Origin: Lachnospiraceae bacterium
GTDB lineage: Bacteria > Bacillota > Clostridia > Lachnospirales > Lachnospiraceae
Direction: 5' to 3'
DNA length: 61,693 nt
NCBI GenBank assembly: GCA_910575105.1
Contig: CAJTDK010000020.1
Location: 1-61,693 of the forward strand
A model generated the notes under the pieces. That model saw only the letters and a program-made list of their open reading frames with translations, was not told the DNA's origin and searched no databases. The stretch's first letter is position 1. Every line of letters starts with the position of its first letter. The position numbers were made by a program, and so were the translations under genes. This document shows, one piece after another, positions 17,200 to 26,594 of this stretch.

Positions 17200-18276
17200 C
17201 TATTCGCCGCTCTCCGTACTCTCCGCCTGGTCGTCTGTCTTCACCTCATCCGCATAAGGCTCACTCTCCGCCTGCTTCATGGTAACACCAAGGTCATTGA
17301 AGCTGATCTTTTCCCATGCCTTTTCATTCACTTCGGTCTTCGCCTCTTCAAGCCATGTCTCCGTAACATCCGTATATAACTGGTTTTCCCGCTCGGTGAT
17401 GATCTCCTTTTTCCGGGATTCTGTAGCATCCTTATCCTTAAGGCTGGTCACCTTCGCAACGTAGCATCCGTTCTCCGTCTCGATCACGTCCGTCACCTCA
17501 TCCTTTTTCAGCGCATCCGCCGCCTTCACCAGATCAGTATTCGGGGTCTCCGTCTCAGCGTCAAATGCAGCGTCCTGCACGTCTACGTCCTGCTCCCCGG
17601 CAAGCTCTAAAAACTTATCGCTGTCTTCCTTGGCGCTCTTAGCGAAGTCTTCCGCCTTTTTCTTTACCGCCGCCTTCTCCTCGTCAGTCATGTCGGCAGA
17701 AGTATCCCCTTCTGTTTTGTCATAGGAGAAGAATACATAATCCATCTTTTTTCTGGCCGCTTCATCGTCAGATACATTCTTATCCGCATCCTTCTGGATC
17801 TCCGTGCGCATCCGCTGCTCCACCGCTATCAGTGTCAGCATGCGCTCCACCGCTTCCTTGTTGGACATGATCTTTTCCTTGTTCTCCAGGGAATTGTCCT
17901 CGTCGAACTCCTTTGCCGCCTTCGCGACCACATCCTTCTCCGCATCCGAAAGCACCACGTCGTAATCCTTCATGTGCTGCTCTAATACCAGCATCCGCTT
18001 CAGCTCATCCTGAATGGAGTCCTTAATGGCCTCCTCGTAGGTCTTGCCCTCGTCCGCCTCGGTATTCCACATATTATTCCCCATATATGCAAAATAAGTC
18101 TCGTACTGTGCCTGTGTGTATCTCGCGTAAAAATTTGCCACATCTGCCGTGAGCTCTGAATCATTCACCTTTAAGACCACTTCATTGGGGCTTACGGTGA
18201 TCAGGCTGCAGCCGGTCAGGGACGAAAACGCAACCGTCACCGCTGCGGCAATCGCCGATAATCTTTTTCTCATCAT
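17200..18276 (-). CDS. SurA/PrsA-like lipoprotein peptidylprolyl isomerase
   Basis: A 358-residue secreted lipoprotein. The signal peptide ends in SSLTGC, making Cys23 the lipidated residue. A SurA N-terminal-like helical domain follows (about 30-150), then a PpiC-like region with partially conserved parvulin features (DFAKSAKEDSDKFLELAGEQ), and an acidic tail. It would act as a foldase on the outer face of the membrane. The parvulin core is divergent, so isomerase activity is not assured. The start at 18276 has AAGGAGG nine bases upstream. It is 48 bp downstream of mfd. Confidence 0.8.
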   Translation of the reverse strand: MMRKRLSAIAAAVTVAFSSLTGCSLITVSPNEVVLKVNDSELTADVANFYARYTQAQYETYFAYMGNNMWNTEADEGKTYEEAIKDSIQDELKRMLVLEQHMKDYDVVLSDAEKDVVAKAAKEFDEDNSLENKEKIMSNKEAVERMLTLIAVEQRMRTEIQKDADKNVSDDEAARKKMDYVFFSYDKTEGDTSADMTDEEKAAVKKKAEDFAKSAKEDSDKFLELAGEQDVDVQDAAFDAETETPNTDLVKAADALKKDEVTDVIETENGCYVAKVTSLKDKDATESRKKEIITERENQLYTDVTETWLEEAKTEVNEKAWEKISFNDLGVTMKQAESEPYADEVKTDDQAESTESGE

Positions 18277-18324
18277 ATCCGAATCCTCCTTGGTACCTGC
18301 TAACTTATACATTATACATGGATT

Positions 18325-21300
18325 CTAGCATTCTATCAATCCCTTTATTTCATTTAACATATTTTTCACAATATCCATGGAGCTTTCCTGGACTTCCTTC
18401 TTATTTTTATTCAACTTCCGGTAGACGAAGCAGGGCGCCTGCGAATCTGTCTTGAGTACCAGCTCGCCCTTATGCCGCCCAATCAGCTCCGGGATCTTTT
18501 CCGGACGCACCTTCGCCTTCTCGAACATGGTAAAGGTATACGTCTCGCCTTTCTGCTCCACCGCCGTGACATAGGCGCTGTGAGCCCTGGCCTTAAGAGC
18601 CGCCACCATAAGGAGCTTTTCTACCTTCTTCGGGATATCGCCGAAACGGTCGATGAGCTCCTCAGTCATATCCTCCATCTCTTCACTGGACTCTATAGCC
18701 GCGATCCTCTTGTAGATATCAAGCTTCTGGTACTCGTTGGGGATATAGCTGTCAGGGATATACGCATCCACATTAAGGTCGATGGTCGTGGTATAGGACT
18801 CCTCCTTCGCCTCCCCCTTAAGATACCGCACCGCTTCATTGAGCATCTTGCAGTAGAGGTCGTATCCCACTGCCTCCATATGTCCGTGCTGCTCGGCGCC
18901 TAAGAGATTGCCCGCTCCGCGGATCTCAAGATCGCGCATGGCGATCTTGATGCCCGAACCAAGATCCGTAAATTCCCGGATCGCCGCCAGCCGCTTTTCC
19001 GCCACCTCCTTAAGGAGCTTATCCCTCCGATAGAGCAAAAATGCATAGGCCATGCGGTTCGAGCGCCCCACGCGCCCTCTGAGCTGATAGAGCTGGGACA
19101 GCCCCAGACGGTCCGCGTCGTGGATGATCATCGTATTTACATTGGAGATATCAAGTCCGGTCTCGATGATGGTCGTGGATACCAGCACATCGATCTCACC
19201 GCCGATGAAATCATACATGATCCTCTCCAACTCTCTCTCCTTCATCTGCCCGTGGGCAAAGGAAACCGTAAGCTCCGGCACCAGCTTCTGGACATTAGCC
19301 GTCACCTCAGCGATATCCTCCACCCGGTTGTAGACATAATACACCTGCCCCTGCCTTGCGCACTCCCGCTCGATCGCCTCCCGCACCATCTCGTCATTGT
19401 ACTCCATGACATAGGTCTGAATAGGCAGGCGGTCATTGGGCGCCTCCTCAAGAACGCTCATATCCCGGATACCGATCAGGCTCATATGGAGCGTGCGGGG
19501 AATAGGCGTGGCCGTCAGGGTCAGCACATCCACGTTCTCCTTCATCTTCTTGATCTTTTCCTTGTGCTGCACGCCGAACCGCTGCTCCTCATCAATGATG
19601 AGAAGCCCCAGATCCTTGAACTTCATATCATTTCCCAACACCCGGTGCGTGCCAATCACAATATCCACAAGCCCCCTTTTGAGATCCTCGACGGTCTTCT
19701 TCTGCTGGGCAGGCGTCCTAAACCGGCACATCAGGTCCACCCGCACCGGAAAGTCCTTCATCCTCTGCAAAAATGTATTGTAATGCTGCTGTGCCAATAT
19801 GGTTGTCGGCACCAGATATACTACCTGCTTACTCTCCTGCACCGCTTTGAACGCCGCACGGATAGCGATCTCGGTCTTGCCGTAGCCCACATCCCCGCAG
19901 ACCAGGCGGTCCATGATCTTTTTGCTTCTCATATCCCGCTTCACCGCCTCGATGGCAAGGATCTGATCCTCCGTCTCCTCAAAGGGGAACATCTCTTCGA
20001 ACTCCCTCTGCCAGACCGTATCCTCCCCGTACTGGTAGCCCTCCGACTTTTCCCTGGCCGCGTAAAGCTCCACTAAGTCTTTGGCAATCTCCTTCACCGC
20101 GCCCCGCACCCGGCTCTTTGTCCGGTTCCACTCCTGGGAACCAAGACTGTTGAGCCGCGGCTTTTTCGCATCCGCGTTGGCGTACTTCTGGATCAGGTCA
20201 AGCTGGGTGGCCGGGATATACAGATTCCCGCCTTTGGCGTAGGATATCTTCATATAGTCCTTGGAAATCTTATCCACCTCGATCTTCTCGATCCCCTGGT
20301 AGATGCCAAGCCCGTGGCTTTCATGCACCACATAATCTCCCGGCTTTAATTCCGCAAAGCTCTGGATCTTGCGCCCCTCGTACTGGCGGCGCTTCTTTTT
20401 CTTCTTGATCTTTCCGAAGATATCCGTCTCGGAGATAACGGTAAACTTAAGAAGGGGGTACTCGTACCCTTCCGCCACATACCCGTACACCGTCATAATC
20501 TCCCCCGGCTTCACCTCCCGATCCATATCCTCACTGTAGAAGCTGCTCAGATTGTAATCCCGCAGATCCTCCGCCAGCCGCTTTGCCCTGGTGCGGGAGC
20601 CGGAAAGGAGCACCACCCGGTATCCGCTGCGCTTAAGCCTTTTCAGATCCTGCGTCAGCATATCGAAGCTGTTATTGTATGGGTTCACACTCTTGCACTG
20701 GAGACTGTATGTCCCCCGCACATCAAAGCCCGCGCAGCGCATCTCCAGCGCCAGAAAGCCGATGCTCCCATAATCGTTCATCCGGCGCACGATCTCCTGC
20801 GTGGGATAGAGCTTCGCCTCCCCGCCGGTCACCGCATACCCGCTCTCTATACGCTTCTTCTGGGCTTCCATGAATTCTTCTTCTACGCCCTGTCCCTTTT
20901 CCAGGAGACGGAGAGGCTCATCCAAAAACAGGATGGTATCCGCGCAGTCAAAATATTCCAGAAAGGAGACGCCTCTCTCCCCCTCTCCCGGGAACTCTAC
21001 GGCAGGATAGATCACCGCCTCCGTAAGATTCTCTATGGAACGCTGGGACTCTGCGTCAAAGGTTCGGATAGAGTCCACCTCGTCTCCCCAAAGCTCGATA
21101 CGCACAGGAAGCTCTCCGGTGAGCGGATAGATATCCAGGATCCCTCCCCGCACCGCGAACTGCCCGGGTCCTTCCACCTGCTCTTCCCGGTCATATCCGA
21201 TTCCAACAAGCTGCCGGACAAGTTCATCTATGTCAACCGGCGCATCCCCTGCGATCCTGATGACCCTCTCCCTGATCACTTCCTTGGGAAGCAATGCATC

Positions 21301-21669
21301 CATAAACGCGTCAAAGCTTGTAACCACCGTAACGGATTCCCTGGATATGACCGCCTCTAACACCTCCATCCGCTGCCGGATGAGCTCCTTGCTCCGAAGG
21401 TCCGCCTGATAGAAAAGCAGATCCTTCGCCGGATACAGATAAGTGTCCCCGTCAAGGAAACGATATTCCTCATAGACCTTTTTGGCCTTCGACTCACTGG
21501 AACAGGCGATGACTTTATATTTACAGCCATCGCTAAGCGCGTACATCATATGTGTCTTCTGGGAATTCACGCAGCCGCAGACCCGTATCATCCCAGGCTT
21601 TTCTTTTCTCGTCTTATAAAGTTCCCCGAACTCTGCCAGTTCGCTAAGCGGGCTTATCAAGGCTTGCAT
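18325..21669 (-). CDS. mfd: Transcription-repair coupling factor Mfd
   Basis: A full-length 1114-residue Mfd, the translocase that removes stalled RNA polymerase and recruits UvrA. The N-terminal UvrB-like region is followed by the RNA-polymerase-interaction domain (about 445-520, PGDYVVHESHGLGIY). The translocase core has Walker A CGDVGYGKTEIA and the DEEQ box IIDEEQRFGV, then the TATPIPRTL motif and a C-terminal regulatory domain. It begins three bases after the pth stop. Nothing unusual is seen in the conserved motifs. Confidence 0.95.
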   Translation of the reverse strand: MQALISPLSELAEFGELYKTRKEKPGMIRVCGCVNSQKTHMMYALSDGCKYKVIACSSESKAKKVYEEYRFLDGDTYLYPAKDLLFYQADLRSKELIRQRMEVLEAVISRESVTVVTSFDAFMDALLPKEVIRERVIRIAGDAPVDIDELVRQLVGIGYDREEQVEGPGQFAVRGGILDIYPLTGELPVRIELWGDEVDSIRTFDAESQRSIENLTEAVIYPAVEFPGEGERGVSFLEYFDCADTILFLDEPLRLLEKGQGVEEEFMEAQKKRIESGYAVTGGEAKLYPTQEIVRRMNDYGSIGFLALEMRCAGFDVRGTYSLQCKSVNPYNNSFDMLTQDLKRLKRSGYRVVLLSGSRTRAKRLAEDLRDYNLSSFYSEDMDREVKPGEIMTVYGYVAEGYEYPLLKFTVISETDIFGKIKKKKKRRQYEGRKIQSFAELKPGDYVVHESHGLGIYQGIEKIEVDKISKDYMKISYAKGGNLYIPATQLDLIQKYANADAKKPRLNSLGSQEWNRTKSRVRGAVKEIAKDLVELYAAREKSEGYQYGEDTVWQREFEEMFPFEETEDQILAIEAVKRDMRSKKIMDRLVCGDVGYGKTEIAIRAAFKAVQESKQVVYLVPTTILAQQHYNTFLQRMKDFPVRVDLMCRFRTPAQQKKTVEDLKRGLVDIVIGTHRVLGNDMKFKDLGLLIIDEEQRFGVQHKEKIKKMKENVDVLTLTATPIPRTLHMSLIGIRDMSVLEEAPNDRLPIQTYVMEYNDEMVREAIERECARQGQVYYVYNRVEDIAEVTANVQKLVPELTVSFAHGQMKERELERIMYDFIGGEIDVLVSTTIIETGLDISNVNTMIIHDADRLGLSQLYQLRGRVGRSNRMAYAFLLYRRDKLLKEVAEKRLAAIREFTDLGSGIKIAMRDLEIRGAGNLLGAEQHGHMEAVGYDLYCKMLNEAVRYLKGEAKEESYTTTIDLNVDAYIPDSYIPNEYQKLDIYKRIAAIESSEEMEDMTEELIDRFGDIPKKVEKLLMVAALKARAHSAYVTAVEQKGETYTFTMFEKAKVRPEKIPELIGRHKGELVLKTDSQAPCFVYRKLNKNKKEVQESSMDIVKNMLNEIKGLIEC

Positions 21670-21672
21670 TCT

Positions 21673-22257
21673 CTATGCCTCCTCCGGCTTTACTTTACGG
21701 TTATATTCGTTCATGGCTGCGTCCGTCTCGCCATTTAAGATCATGGCCGCCGCCCTTACTGCCTTCTCATACCCTGCTTCCATCTCTTCTCTCTCGTCTT
21801 TGGAAAAACGGCTGAGAACGTAGTCTGCAAGGTCCATTCTTTTCGGCTTCTCTCCCACGCCGATCTTGATGCGCACAAACACGTCCGTATCAAGGTGGGA
21901 GATGATATTCTTGATCCCGTTGTGACCTCCGGCGCTCCCCTTCTTGCGGATCCTGAGCTGTCCCACCCCAAGGCTCACATCGTCATAGATGACAAGCAGC
22001 TCCTGATCCTCGTCGATCTTATAGTAGTCTGTAAGACTCCTCACGCTCTCACCGCTTAAGTTCATATACGTCTGGGGCTTTGCTAAGATAACCTTCTTCC
22101 CCTCGATGATGCCCTTTCCTATCAGCGCGCGGCTCTTTCTTGTCTCTACGGTTATATTATATTTGTCCGCCAAACGATCTATCACATCAAATCCCACATT
22201 GTGCCTTGTCCCCTCATACTGGAGGGTAGGATTTCCAAGTCCAACTATCACAAACAT
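21673..22257 (-). CDS. pth: Peptidyl-tRNA hydrolase
   Basis: A 194-residue enzyme that releases peptides from peptidyl-tRNA dropped by ribosomes. The signature GLGNPTLQYEGTRHNVGF contains catalytic His19, and the second motif AKPQTYMNLSGES and GSAGGHNGIK are present. Length and motif order match bacterial Pth. It lies immediately upstream of mfd, a conserved Firmicutes arrangement. Confidence 0.95.
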   Translation of the reverse strand: MFVIVGLGNPTLQYEGTRHNVGFDVIDRLADKYNITVETRKSRALIGKGIIEGKKVILAKPQTYMNLSGESVRSLTDYYKIDEDQELLVIYDDVSLGVGQLRIRKKGSAGGHNGIKNIISHLDTDVFVRIKIGVGEKPKRMDLADYVLSRFSKDEREEMEAGYEKAVRAAAMILNGETDAAMNEYNRKVKPEEA

Positions 22258-22320
22258 ATCTTCACCTCATCTTTTCCCTTCTACATTCTACAGGAATACC
22301 CCTGATTTGTCATGCATAAT

Positions 22321-22348
22321 TTTAACAATTATTTCATATCATTATAAA
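22321..22348 (+). promoter_or_regulatory. Possible promoter of the gene at 22384
   Basis: TTTAAC and TATAAA with a 16-bp spacer lie in an AT-rich stretch 20-odd bases before the AGGAGG of the plus-strand gene. Confidence 0.45.
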
Positions 22349-22383
22349 GAACAAAAAAACATACAATTATGAGGAGGACTGCC

Positions 22384-22818
22384 ATGAGTTCCAAAACTAA
22401 AATCGTTGTATTGCATATGAAGGAGATTGTATATACTGCCATTTTTGCAGTTTTAGCAATAGTATTGATCCTGTTACTGATATTTATGTTCCGGCCAAAG
22501 AGCCAGGAAACCAGCGCTGAAGCAGAAAAATACGTCCCCGGCGTCTATACCTCTACCGTGACCCTCAACAACACGGCGCTGGAGGTAGAAGTCACCGTGG
22601 ACGAATCCCACATCAACTCCATCCGTTTCTCCAACCTGGACGAAACCGTAACCACCATGTACCCGCTGATCCAGCCTACCATCGAAAATATCGCGGAGCA
22701 GGTATATGAAAAACAATCTCTGGACAATATCGAATATTCTGAGGAGTATCCCTATACCTCCCAGATTCTTACCGGTGCAATAGACGATGCTTTAGAAAAA
22801 GCCATAACTGCCGAGTAG
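22384..22818 (+). CDS. Small membrane-anchored FMN-binding-like protein
   Basis: A 144-residue protein with one membrane helix at about 14-37, then an external domain (GVYTSTVTLNNTALEVEVTVDESHINSI) whose beta pattern resembles the FMN-bind fold of NqrC/RnfG-type proteins. No threonine flavinylation motif of the usual kind is obvious, so cofactor binding is unproven. The start at 22384 follows AGGAGG by six bases; an ATG at 22369 overlaps that site. Monocistronic on the plus strand, with a terminator overlapping the stop codon. Confidence 0.6.
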   Translation: MSSKTKIVVLHMKEIVYTAIFAVLAIVLILLLIFMFRPKSQETSAEAEKYVPGVYTSTVTLNNTALEVEVTVDESHINSIRFSNLDETVTTMYPLIQPTIENIAEQVYEKQSLDNIEYSEEYPYTSQILTGAIDDALEKAITAE

Positions 22819-22829
22819 GCAGCTATGGC
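22800..22829 (+). terminator. Terminator overlapping the stop codon
   Basis: AGCCATA-ACTGCC and GGCAG-TATGGCT pair with a GAGTA loop that contains the TAG stop; TTTCTT follows on the plus strand. Confidence 0.7.
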
Positions 22830-22841
22830 TTTCTTAAAAGA

Positions 22842-23105
22842 TCAGCCTTCCACGATCAAGTATTTTCCATTCGGAATCGCAAACACTTCCGATGCCTCTT
22901 CCAGTTCCTCTGCGGACATCCCGTCCACATCCAGACCTTCCTCACTAAGAAACTGCCGCACTTCCTCAATGCTGTCCACCACTGCTGCCATGCAGTCCTC
23001 TAAAAAAGCTTCTGCTTCCTCAAGAGTCTCTGCCACCGGCTCGTCGAAGAGCCTTCCCTGATTCTTAAGGAAAGCCTTAAGACACTCCTCGTCATACTCA
23101 TACAT
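22842..23105 (-). CDS. Small acidic conserved protein, function unknown
   Basis: An 87-residue, strongly acidic, predominantly helical protein (MYEYDEECLKAFLKNQGRLF, EEVRQFLSEEGLDVDGMSAE) ending in a short beta-like PNGKYLIVEG. No signal peptide, membrane helix or known motif. AAGGGAGGG lies upstream of the ATG. I do not recognise the family; the regular helix pattern and good ribosome binding site support a real gene. It is codirectional with the HAD phosphatase gene upstream, 41 bp away. Confidence 0.7.
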   Translation of the reverse strand: MYEYDEECLKAFLKNQGRLFDEPVAETLEEAEAFLEDCMAAVVDSIEEVRQFLSEEGLDVDGMSAEELEEASEVFAIPNGKYLIVEG

Positions 23106-23146
23106 ACCTGACTGCCCTCCCTTCTTTTCTTATTCTATCCTAATTC

Positions 23147-23797
23147 TTATAAAAGCTTTAGAAGTTCCTTTGGCCTATCGATCAGGCATGCTGCCCCTGC
23201 TGCCTTAAGCTCCTCCTCTGTCCGGAACCCCCAGGCCACGCTGACCGTCCTTGTCATGGCGTTTTGCCCCGTAGCGATATCCACCTCAGAATCACCTACG
23301 TAAAGGCATTCCTCCTTCGCTGCCCCAAGCCTCTCCAAAATGGCGCTGATCCCCTCCGGCGACGGCTTCCTTCGCATTCCTTCCTGCTGCCCCTGCACAG
23401 CGTCAAAGACTTCACGCCCGAAGATCTCCTCCGCCACCTTGACCGTCTGCCTATGAGGCTTGTTGGAAAGAACCGCCAGCTTCACGCCCCGTTCCTTAAG
23501 CTCCTTTAGCAATGCCGTGATCCCTTCATAGGGTGTTACATGATATGTACAGTTCTCGTCAAATATGCGTCCGTATATCTCCATCGCCTCCTCAAGCCTT
23601 AAGGCTTCGCTGTCGCCTGCCGCCCGTATAGACTTATCCAGAAGCACCCTCGCCCCATTTCCCACAAAGCTCTGGCACTGTTCTTTTGTGATCGGGGGAA
23701 GCCCCATCTCCTTAAGAGTCTCCCCCACCGAATAGGTCAGTGACTCGATCGTATCCGTCAAAGTTCCGTCCAGATCAAAAATACATGCTTTTATCAT
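23147..23797 (-). CDS. HAD hydrolase, phosphoglycolate phosphatase-like
   Basis: A 216-residue haloacid-dehalogenase phosphatase. Motif I is DLDGTLTDT at 8-16 (nucleophile Asp8), motif II LSNKPH, motif III lysine in RRKPSPEG, and motif IV VGDSEVDIATG. An all-alpha cap lies between motifs I and II. Closest to the Gph/PgmB subfamily acting on phosphoglycolate or similar small phosphates; the substrate cannot be decided from sequence. A mobile 146-bp repeat lies 20 bp upstream. Confidence 0.85.
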   Translation of the reverse strand: MIKACIFDLDGTLTDTIESLTYSVGETLKEMGLPPITKEQCQSFVGNGARVLLDKSIRAAGDSEALRLEEAMEIYGRIFDENCTYHVTPYEGITALLKELKERGVKLAVLSNKPHRQTVKVAEEIFGREVFDAVQGQQEGMRRKPSPEGISAILERLGAAKEECLYVGDSEVDIATGQNAMTRTVSVAWGFRTEEELKAAGAACLIDRPKELLKLL

Positions 23798-23816
23798 CGT
23801 ATATTCCTCCGTTTTC

Positions 23817-23962
23817 GTTACTATTCACGGATCAGGGGCCGCTCATAGCAACGATTCGTGGCGGCATTCCGAGTTTTGCTGCGCAAAAGCCGCTCCTCAC
23901 TCCTGGTTCATGTTCTTACGGAATGCGCAGCCAGTTCGTATTCCTGGCCCATGAACAGTAAC
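23817..23962 (+). mobile_element. 146-bp repeat (family 1), copy A, intact
   Basis: It begins GTTACTATTCACGGATCAGG and ends CCTGGCCCATGAACAGTAAC, imperfect terminal inverted repeats matching at 16 of 20 positions. The flanks CCGTTTTC (23809-23816) and CCGTCTTC (23963-23970) look like an 8-bp target duplication with one change. An internal TTTTGC-TGC-GCAAAA hairpin is present and there is no coding capacity. Other copies are at 42928, 53889 and, partial, 55513. I interpret it as a non-autonomous miniature transposable element. Confidence 0.8.
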
Positions 23963-24069
23963 CCGTCTTCCTCCATGATAGTATGAACGCAGGAGAATTT
24001 CAAGTACGGATTGCGTATCGGCATGATTTTTCGTTCAGCTCAGTGACTGTTCATTCCGTTTACAGTAAC

Positions 24070-24846
24070 TCAGCTCAGATACTGTTTCATGGTCCGAAGC
24101 GCATTTTTCTCAAGACGGCTTACCTGGGCCTGGGATATGCCGACATCCTCCGCCACCTCCATCTGGGTACGCCCCTCGAAAAACCGAAGCCTGATGATAT
24201 ACCGTTCCCGCTGGCTCAAGTGCTCCATCGCCGCCTCAAGGGAAAGATTCTCCACCCATTTTTCTTCCTTATTTTTTGTATCGCTTAACTGATCCATCAC
24301 GTAGAGGGCATCGCCGCCGTCGTTGTACACCGGCTCATTGAGACTCATGGGCGCCTGGATGGCATCCAGTGCAAAGACGATATCCTCCTTGGAGATACCG
24401 ATCTCCTGCGCGATCTCCTGCACCGTCGGCTCCTTCTGGTGCTGCTTGACATAATTTTCCTTGGCGTAGATTGCCTTGTACGCCGTATCCCTAAGGGACC
24501 GGCTCACCCGGATGCTGTTGTTATCCCGCATGTATCTGCGGATCTCCCCAATGATCATGGGTACGGCATAGGTACTGAATTTTACATCCAGCTCCGTGTT
24601 GAAGTTATTGATCGCCTTGATCAGGCCGATACACCCAATCTGGAACAAATCATCCGGGTTCTCATTGCTGGCGCCGAATCTTTTGATCACGCTGAGCACC
24701 AGCCGCAGGTTCCCTTTGATATATTCCTCCTTCGCCTGCTCGTCTCCCTGTTTTATTCGCGCAAACAAAGCTTCCTTCTCCTCTTCTTTCAGGATAGGAA
24801 GCTTTGCTGTATTCACACCACATATTTCTACTTTTCCCTGTGCCAT
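24070..24846 (-). CDS. sigG: Sporulation sigma factor SigG
   Basis: A 258-residue sigma-70 family protein with region 2 ([38 protein letters not shown]), region 3 and region 4 (LSQRERYIIRLRFFEGRTQ, ISQAQVSRLEK). The N-terminal tag VEICGVNTAKLPIL is typical of sigma-G, the late forespore sigma factor, and it lies near spoIIGA-sigE as in Bacillus and Clostridia. The start at 24846 has AGGAGG eight bases upstream; the frame extends to 24903 without another site. A candidate forespore promoter lies at 24885-24912. Confidence 0.95.
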   Translation of the reverse strand: MAQGKVEICGVNTAKLPILKEEEKEALFARIKQGDEQAKEEYIKGNLRLVLSVIKRFGASNENPDDLFQIGCIGLIKAINNFNTELDVKFSTYAVPMIIGEIRRYMRDNNSIRVSRSLRDTAYKAIYAKENYVKQHQKEPTVQEIAQEIGISKEDIVFALDAIQAPMSLNEPVYNDGGDALYVMDQLSDTKNKEEKWVENLSLEAAMEHLSQRERYIIRLRFFEGRTQMEVAEDVGISQAQVSRLEKNALRTMKQYLS

Positions 24847-24884
24847 AATGAAAACCTCCTGCCAGATTAAATCATCTAGTAGGA

Positions 24885-24912
24885 ATTTTCTCCATATGTA
24901 CATGACTTATTC
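24885..24912 (-). promoter_or_regulatory. Candidate sigma-F/sigma-G promoter of sigG
   Basis: On the minus strand GAATA and GGAGAAAAT are spaced by 14 bp, close to the Bacillus sigma-F pattern (GYATA, about 15 bp, GGnnAnAnT). It lies 39 bp before the sigG ATG. Pattern matching only. Confidence 0.4.
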
Positions 24913-24953
24913 CCCATTCAGGGAAAATAAAAAAACTTTTAGTCCTTGACAGT

Positions 24954-26558
24954 CTATCTGTCCCACTTATCGGCAAGATTGTGAATCTGCGTCTCGAACT
25001 TGGCAAGCTCCTTATTGGCAAGCCCCTCGTTCCGATATACCACCTCAAGCAGCCGCTTCGCCGCCGAAACCACGCGCTGGAACGCTGTCTTCTTGCGGAC
25101 ATCCACAGGCTTCACCGATGCCTTTCTCACCGGGACGCCGACTGTAAGAATCTCGCCGGTGGCCAAGTCCACGCAGCCGCCGGAATAAGGCGCCATAGCC
25201 GGACAGCCAAACCGCTCAGTGACGGTCTGGGCAAATTCATCTGTCACACTGTCCTCGCCATGTACGACGAATACATGCTGAGGCGTCTCCTTGAAGCCGG
25301 ACAGCCAGTCAAGAAGGCCGTTCATATCCGCATGTCCGCTGATGCCCTTTAAAGATTTGATCGTGGCATTCACCTCCACGCTCTCACCGAAGAGCTTCAC
25401 CTCATCGGCGCCTTCAATGAGCTTTCTTCCGAGAGTCCCCACCGCCTGGTAGCCCACGAAACAGATGGTAGATTCCCTTCTCCACAGATTATGCTTTAAA
25501 TGGTGGCGGATACGTCCCGCCTCACACATACCGGAGGCCGACAGGATGACCTTCGGCTTCTCGTCAAAGTTGATCATCCTTGATTCGTCGCTGGTCACCG
25601 AGGTCTTAAGCCCCGGGAACAAAAGAGGATTGATTCCTTTTCTGATCAGCTCCATGGCATCCTCGTCAAAACAGGACTGGACATTTTTATTGAACACTCT
25701 CGTCGCCTGCACTGCCAGCGGACTGTCTACATACACCTCAAATCCCGGAAACTCCGGCAGAAGATTCCTTTCCTTAATCTCACGGATAAAATAGAGAAGC
25801 TCCTGTGTGCGCCCTACCGCGAAGGAGGGAACGACTACATTGCCGCCTTTTTCAAATGTCTCCCGCAAGATCGCCGTGAAATCTCCCACATAATCCGGCT
25901 TTTTTTCCGCATGCACCCGGTTGCCATAGGTGGACTCGATCACGATGTAATCCGCCTTTTCCACCTTCACCGGATTCTTGATGATGGGCTGATCGGCATT
26001 TCCCACATCCCCGGAAAATACGATCTTTTTCGACACCCCGTCTTCCGTGATCCAGATCTCGATAGAGGAGGAGCCGAGAAGGTGCCCCATATCGTTGAAG
26101 CGGACCTCGATGCCCTCGCACAGCTCGATCTTCTGGTCATAATCCAACGGATGCAGAAGCTTTATGGCTGCGTCCGCATGCTCCATCGTATAGAGCGGTT
26201 CATATTCCGGCGCGCCGCTCCGTCTCGCCTTACGGTTTCTCCACTCTGCCTCAAATTCCTGAATATGCGCACTGTCACGAAGCATGATGTTGCTCAAGTC
26301 CGACGTCGCAAAGGTAGTAATGATCTCACCCTCAAACCCTTCCTTGCACAGCACCGGGATACGCCCCGAATGGTCGATGTGTGCATGGGTCAAAAGGACG
26401 TAGTCGATATCCCCCGCCGCCACAGGAAGCTCCTGATTCTCATAAAGATCCGGCCCCTGCTCCATCCCGCAGTCGATCAGGATATTTTTATTACATGCCT
26501 GAAGCAGATGACAGCTTCCCGTCACCTCATGGTCTGCCCCAATAAAAGTAAGTTTCAT
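24954..26558 (-). CDS. MBL-fold/beta-CASP RNA-processing-type hydrolase
   Basis: A 534-residue protein. The metallo-beta-lactamase motif LTHAHIDHSGRIP gives the His-x-His-x-Asp-His ligands near residues 58-63. The beta-CASP insertion follows (SFAVGRTQELLYFI, SPLAVQATRVF, ILSASGMCEAGRIRHHL) and a KLFGESVEVNA segment with SGHADMNGLL completes the site. The architecture matches YSH1/CPSF-73-like exonuclease family members in bacteria, which act on RNA. The start at 26558 follows AAGGAG by eight bases. It sits between sigE and sigG, which are usually adjacent. Confidence 0.88.
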   Translation of the reverse strand: MKLTFIGADHEVTGSCHLLQACNKNILIDCGMEQGPDLYENQELPVAAGDIDYVLLTHAHIDHSGRIPVLCKEGFEGEIITTFATSDLSNIMLRDSAHIQEFEAEWRNRKARRSGAPEYEPLYTMEHADAAIKLLHPLDYDQKIELCEGIEVRFNDMGHLLGSSSIEIWITEDGVSKKIVFSGDVGNADQPIIKNPVKVEKADYIVIESTYGNRVHAEKKPDYVGDFTAILRETFEKGGNVVVPSFAVGRTQELLYFIREIKERNLLPEFPGFEVYVDSPLAVQATRVFNKNVQSCFDEDAMELIRKGINPLLFPGLKTSVTSDESRMINFDEKPKVILSASGMCEAGRIRHHLKHNLWRRESTICFVGYQAVGTLGRKLIEGADEVKLFGESVEVNATIKSLKGISGHADMNGLLDWLSGFKETPQHVFVVHGEDSVTDEFAQTVTERFGCPAMAPYSGGCVDLATGEILTVGVPVRKASVKPVDVRKKTAFQRVVSAAKRLLEVVYRNEGLANKELAKFETQIHNLADKWDR

Positions 26559-26594
26559 ACGCACAACTCCTTTTTCTTTTATTGTAGCACTTTT

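Noticed and set aside
19120-20076. Long plus-strand reading frame opposite mfd
   Set aside because: Antisense to the Mfd translocase core; no similarity to a real protein and no ribosome binding site.
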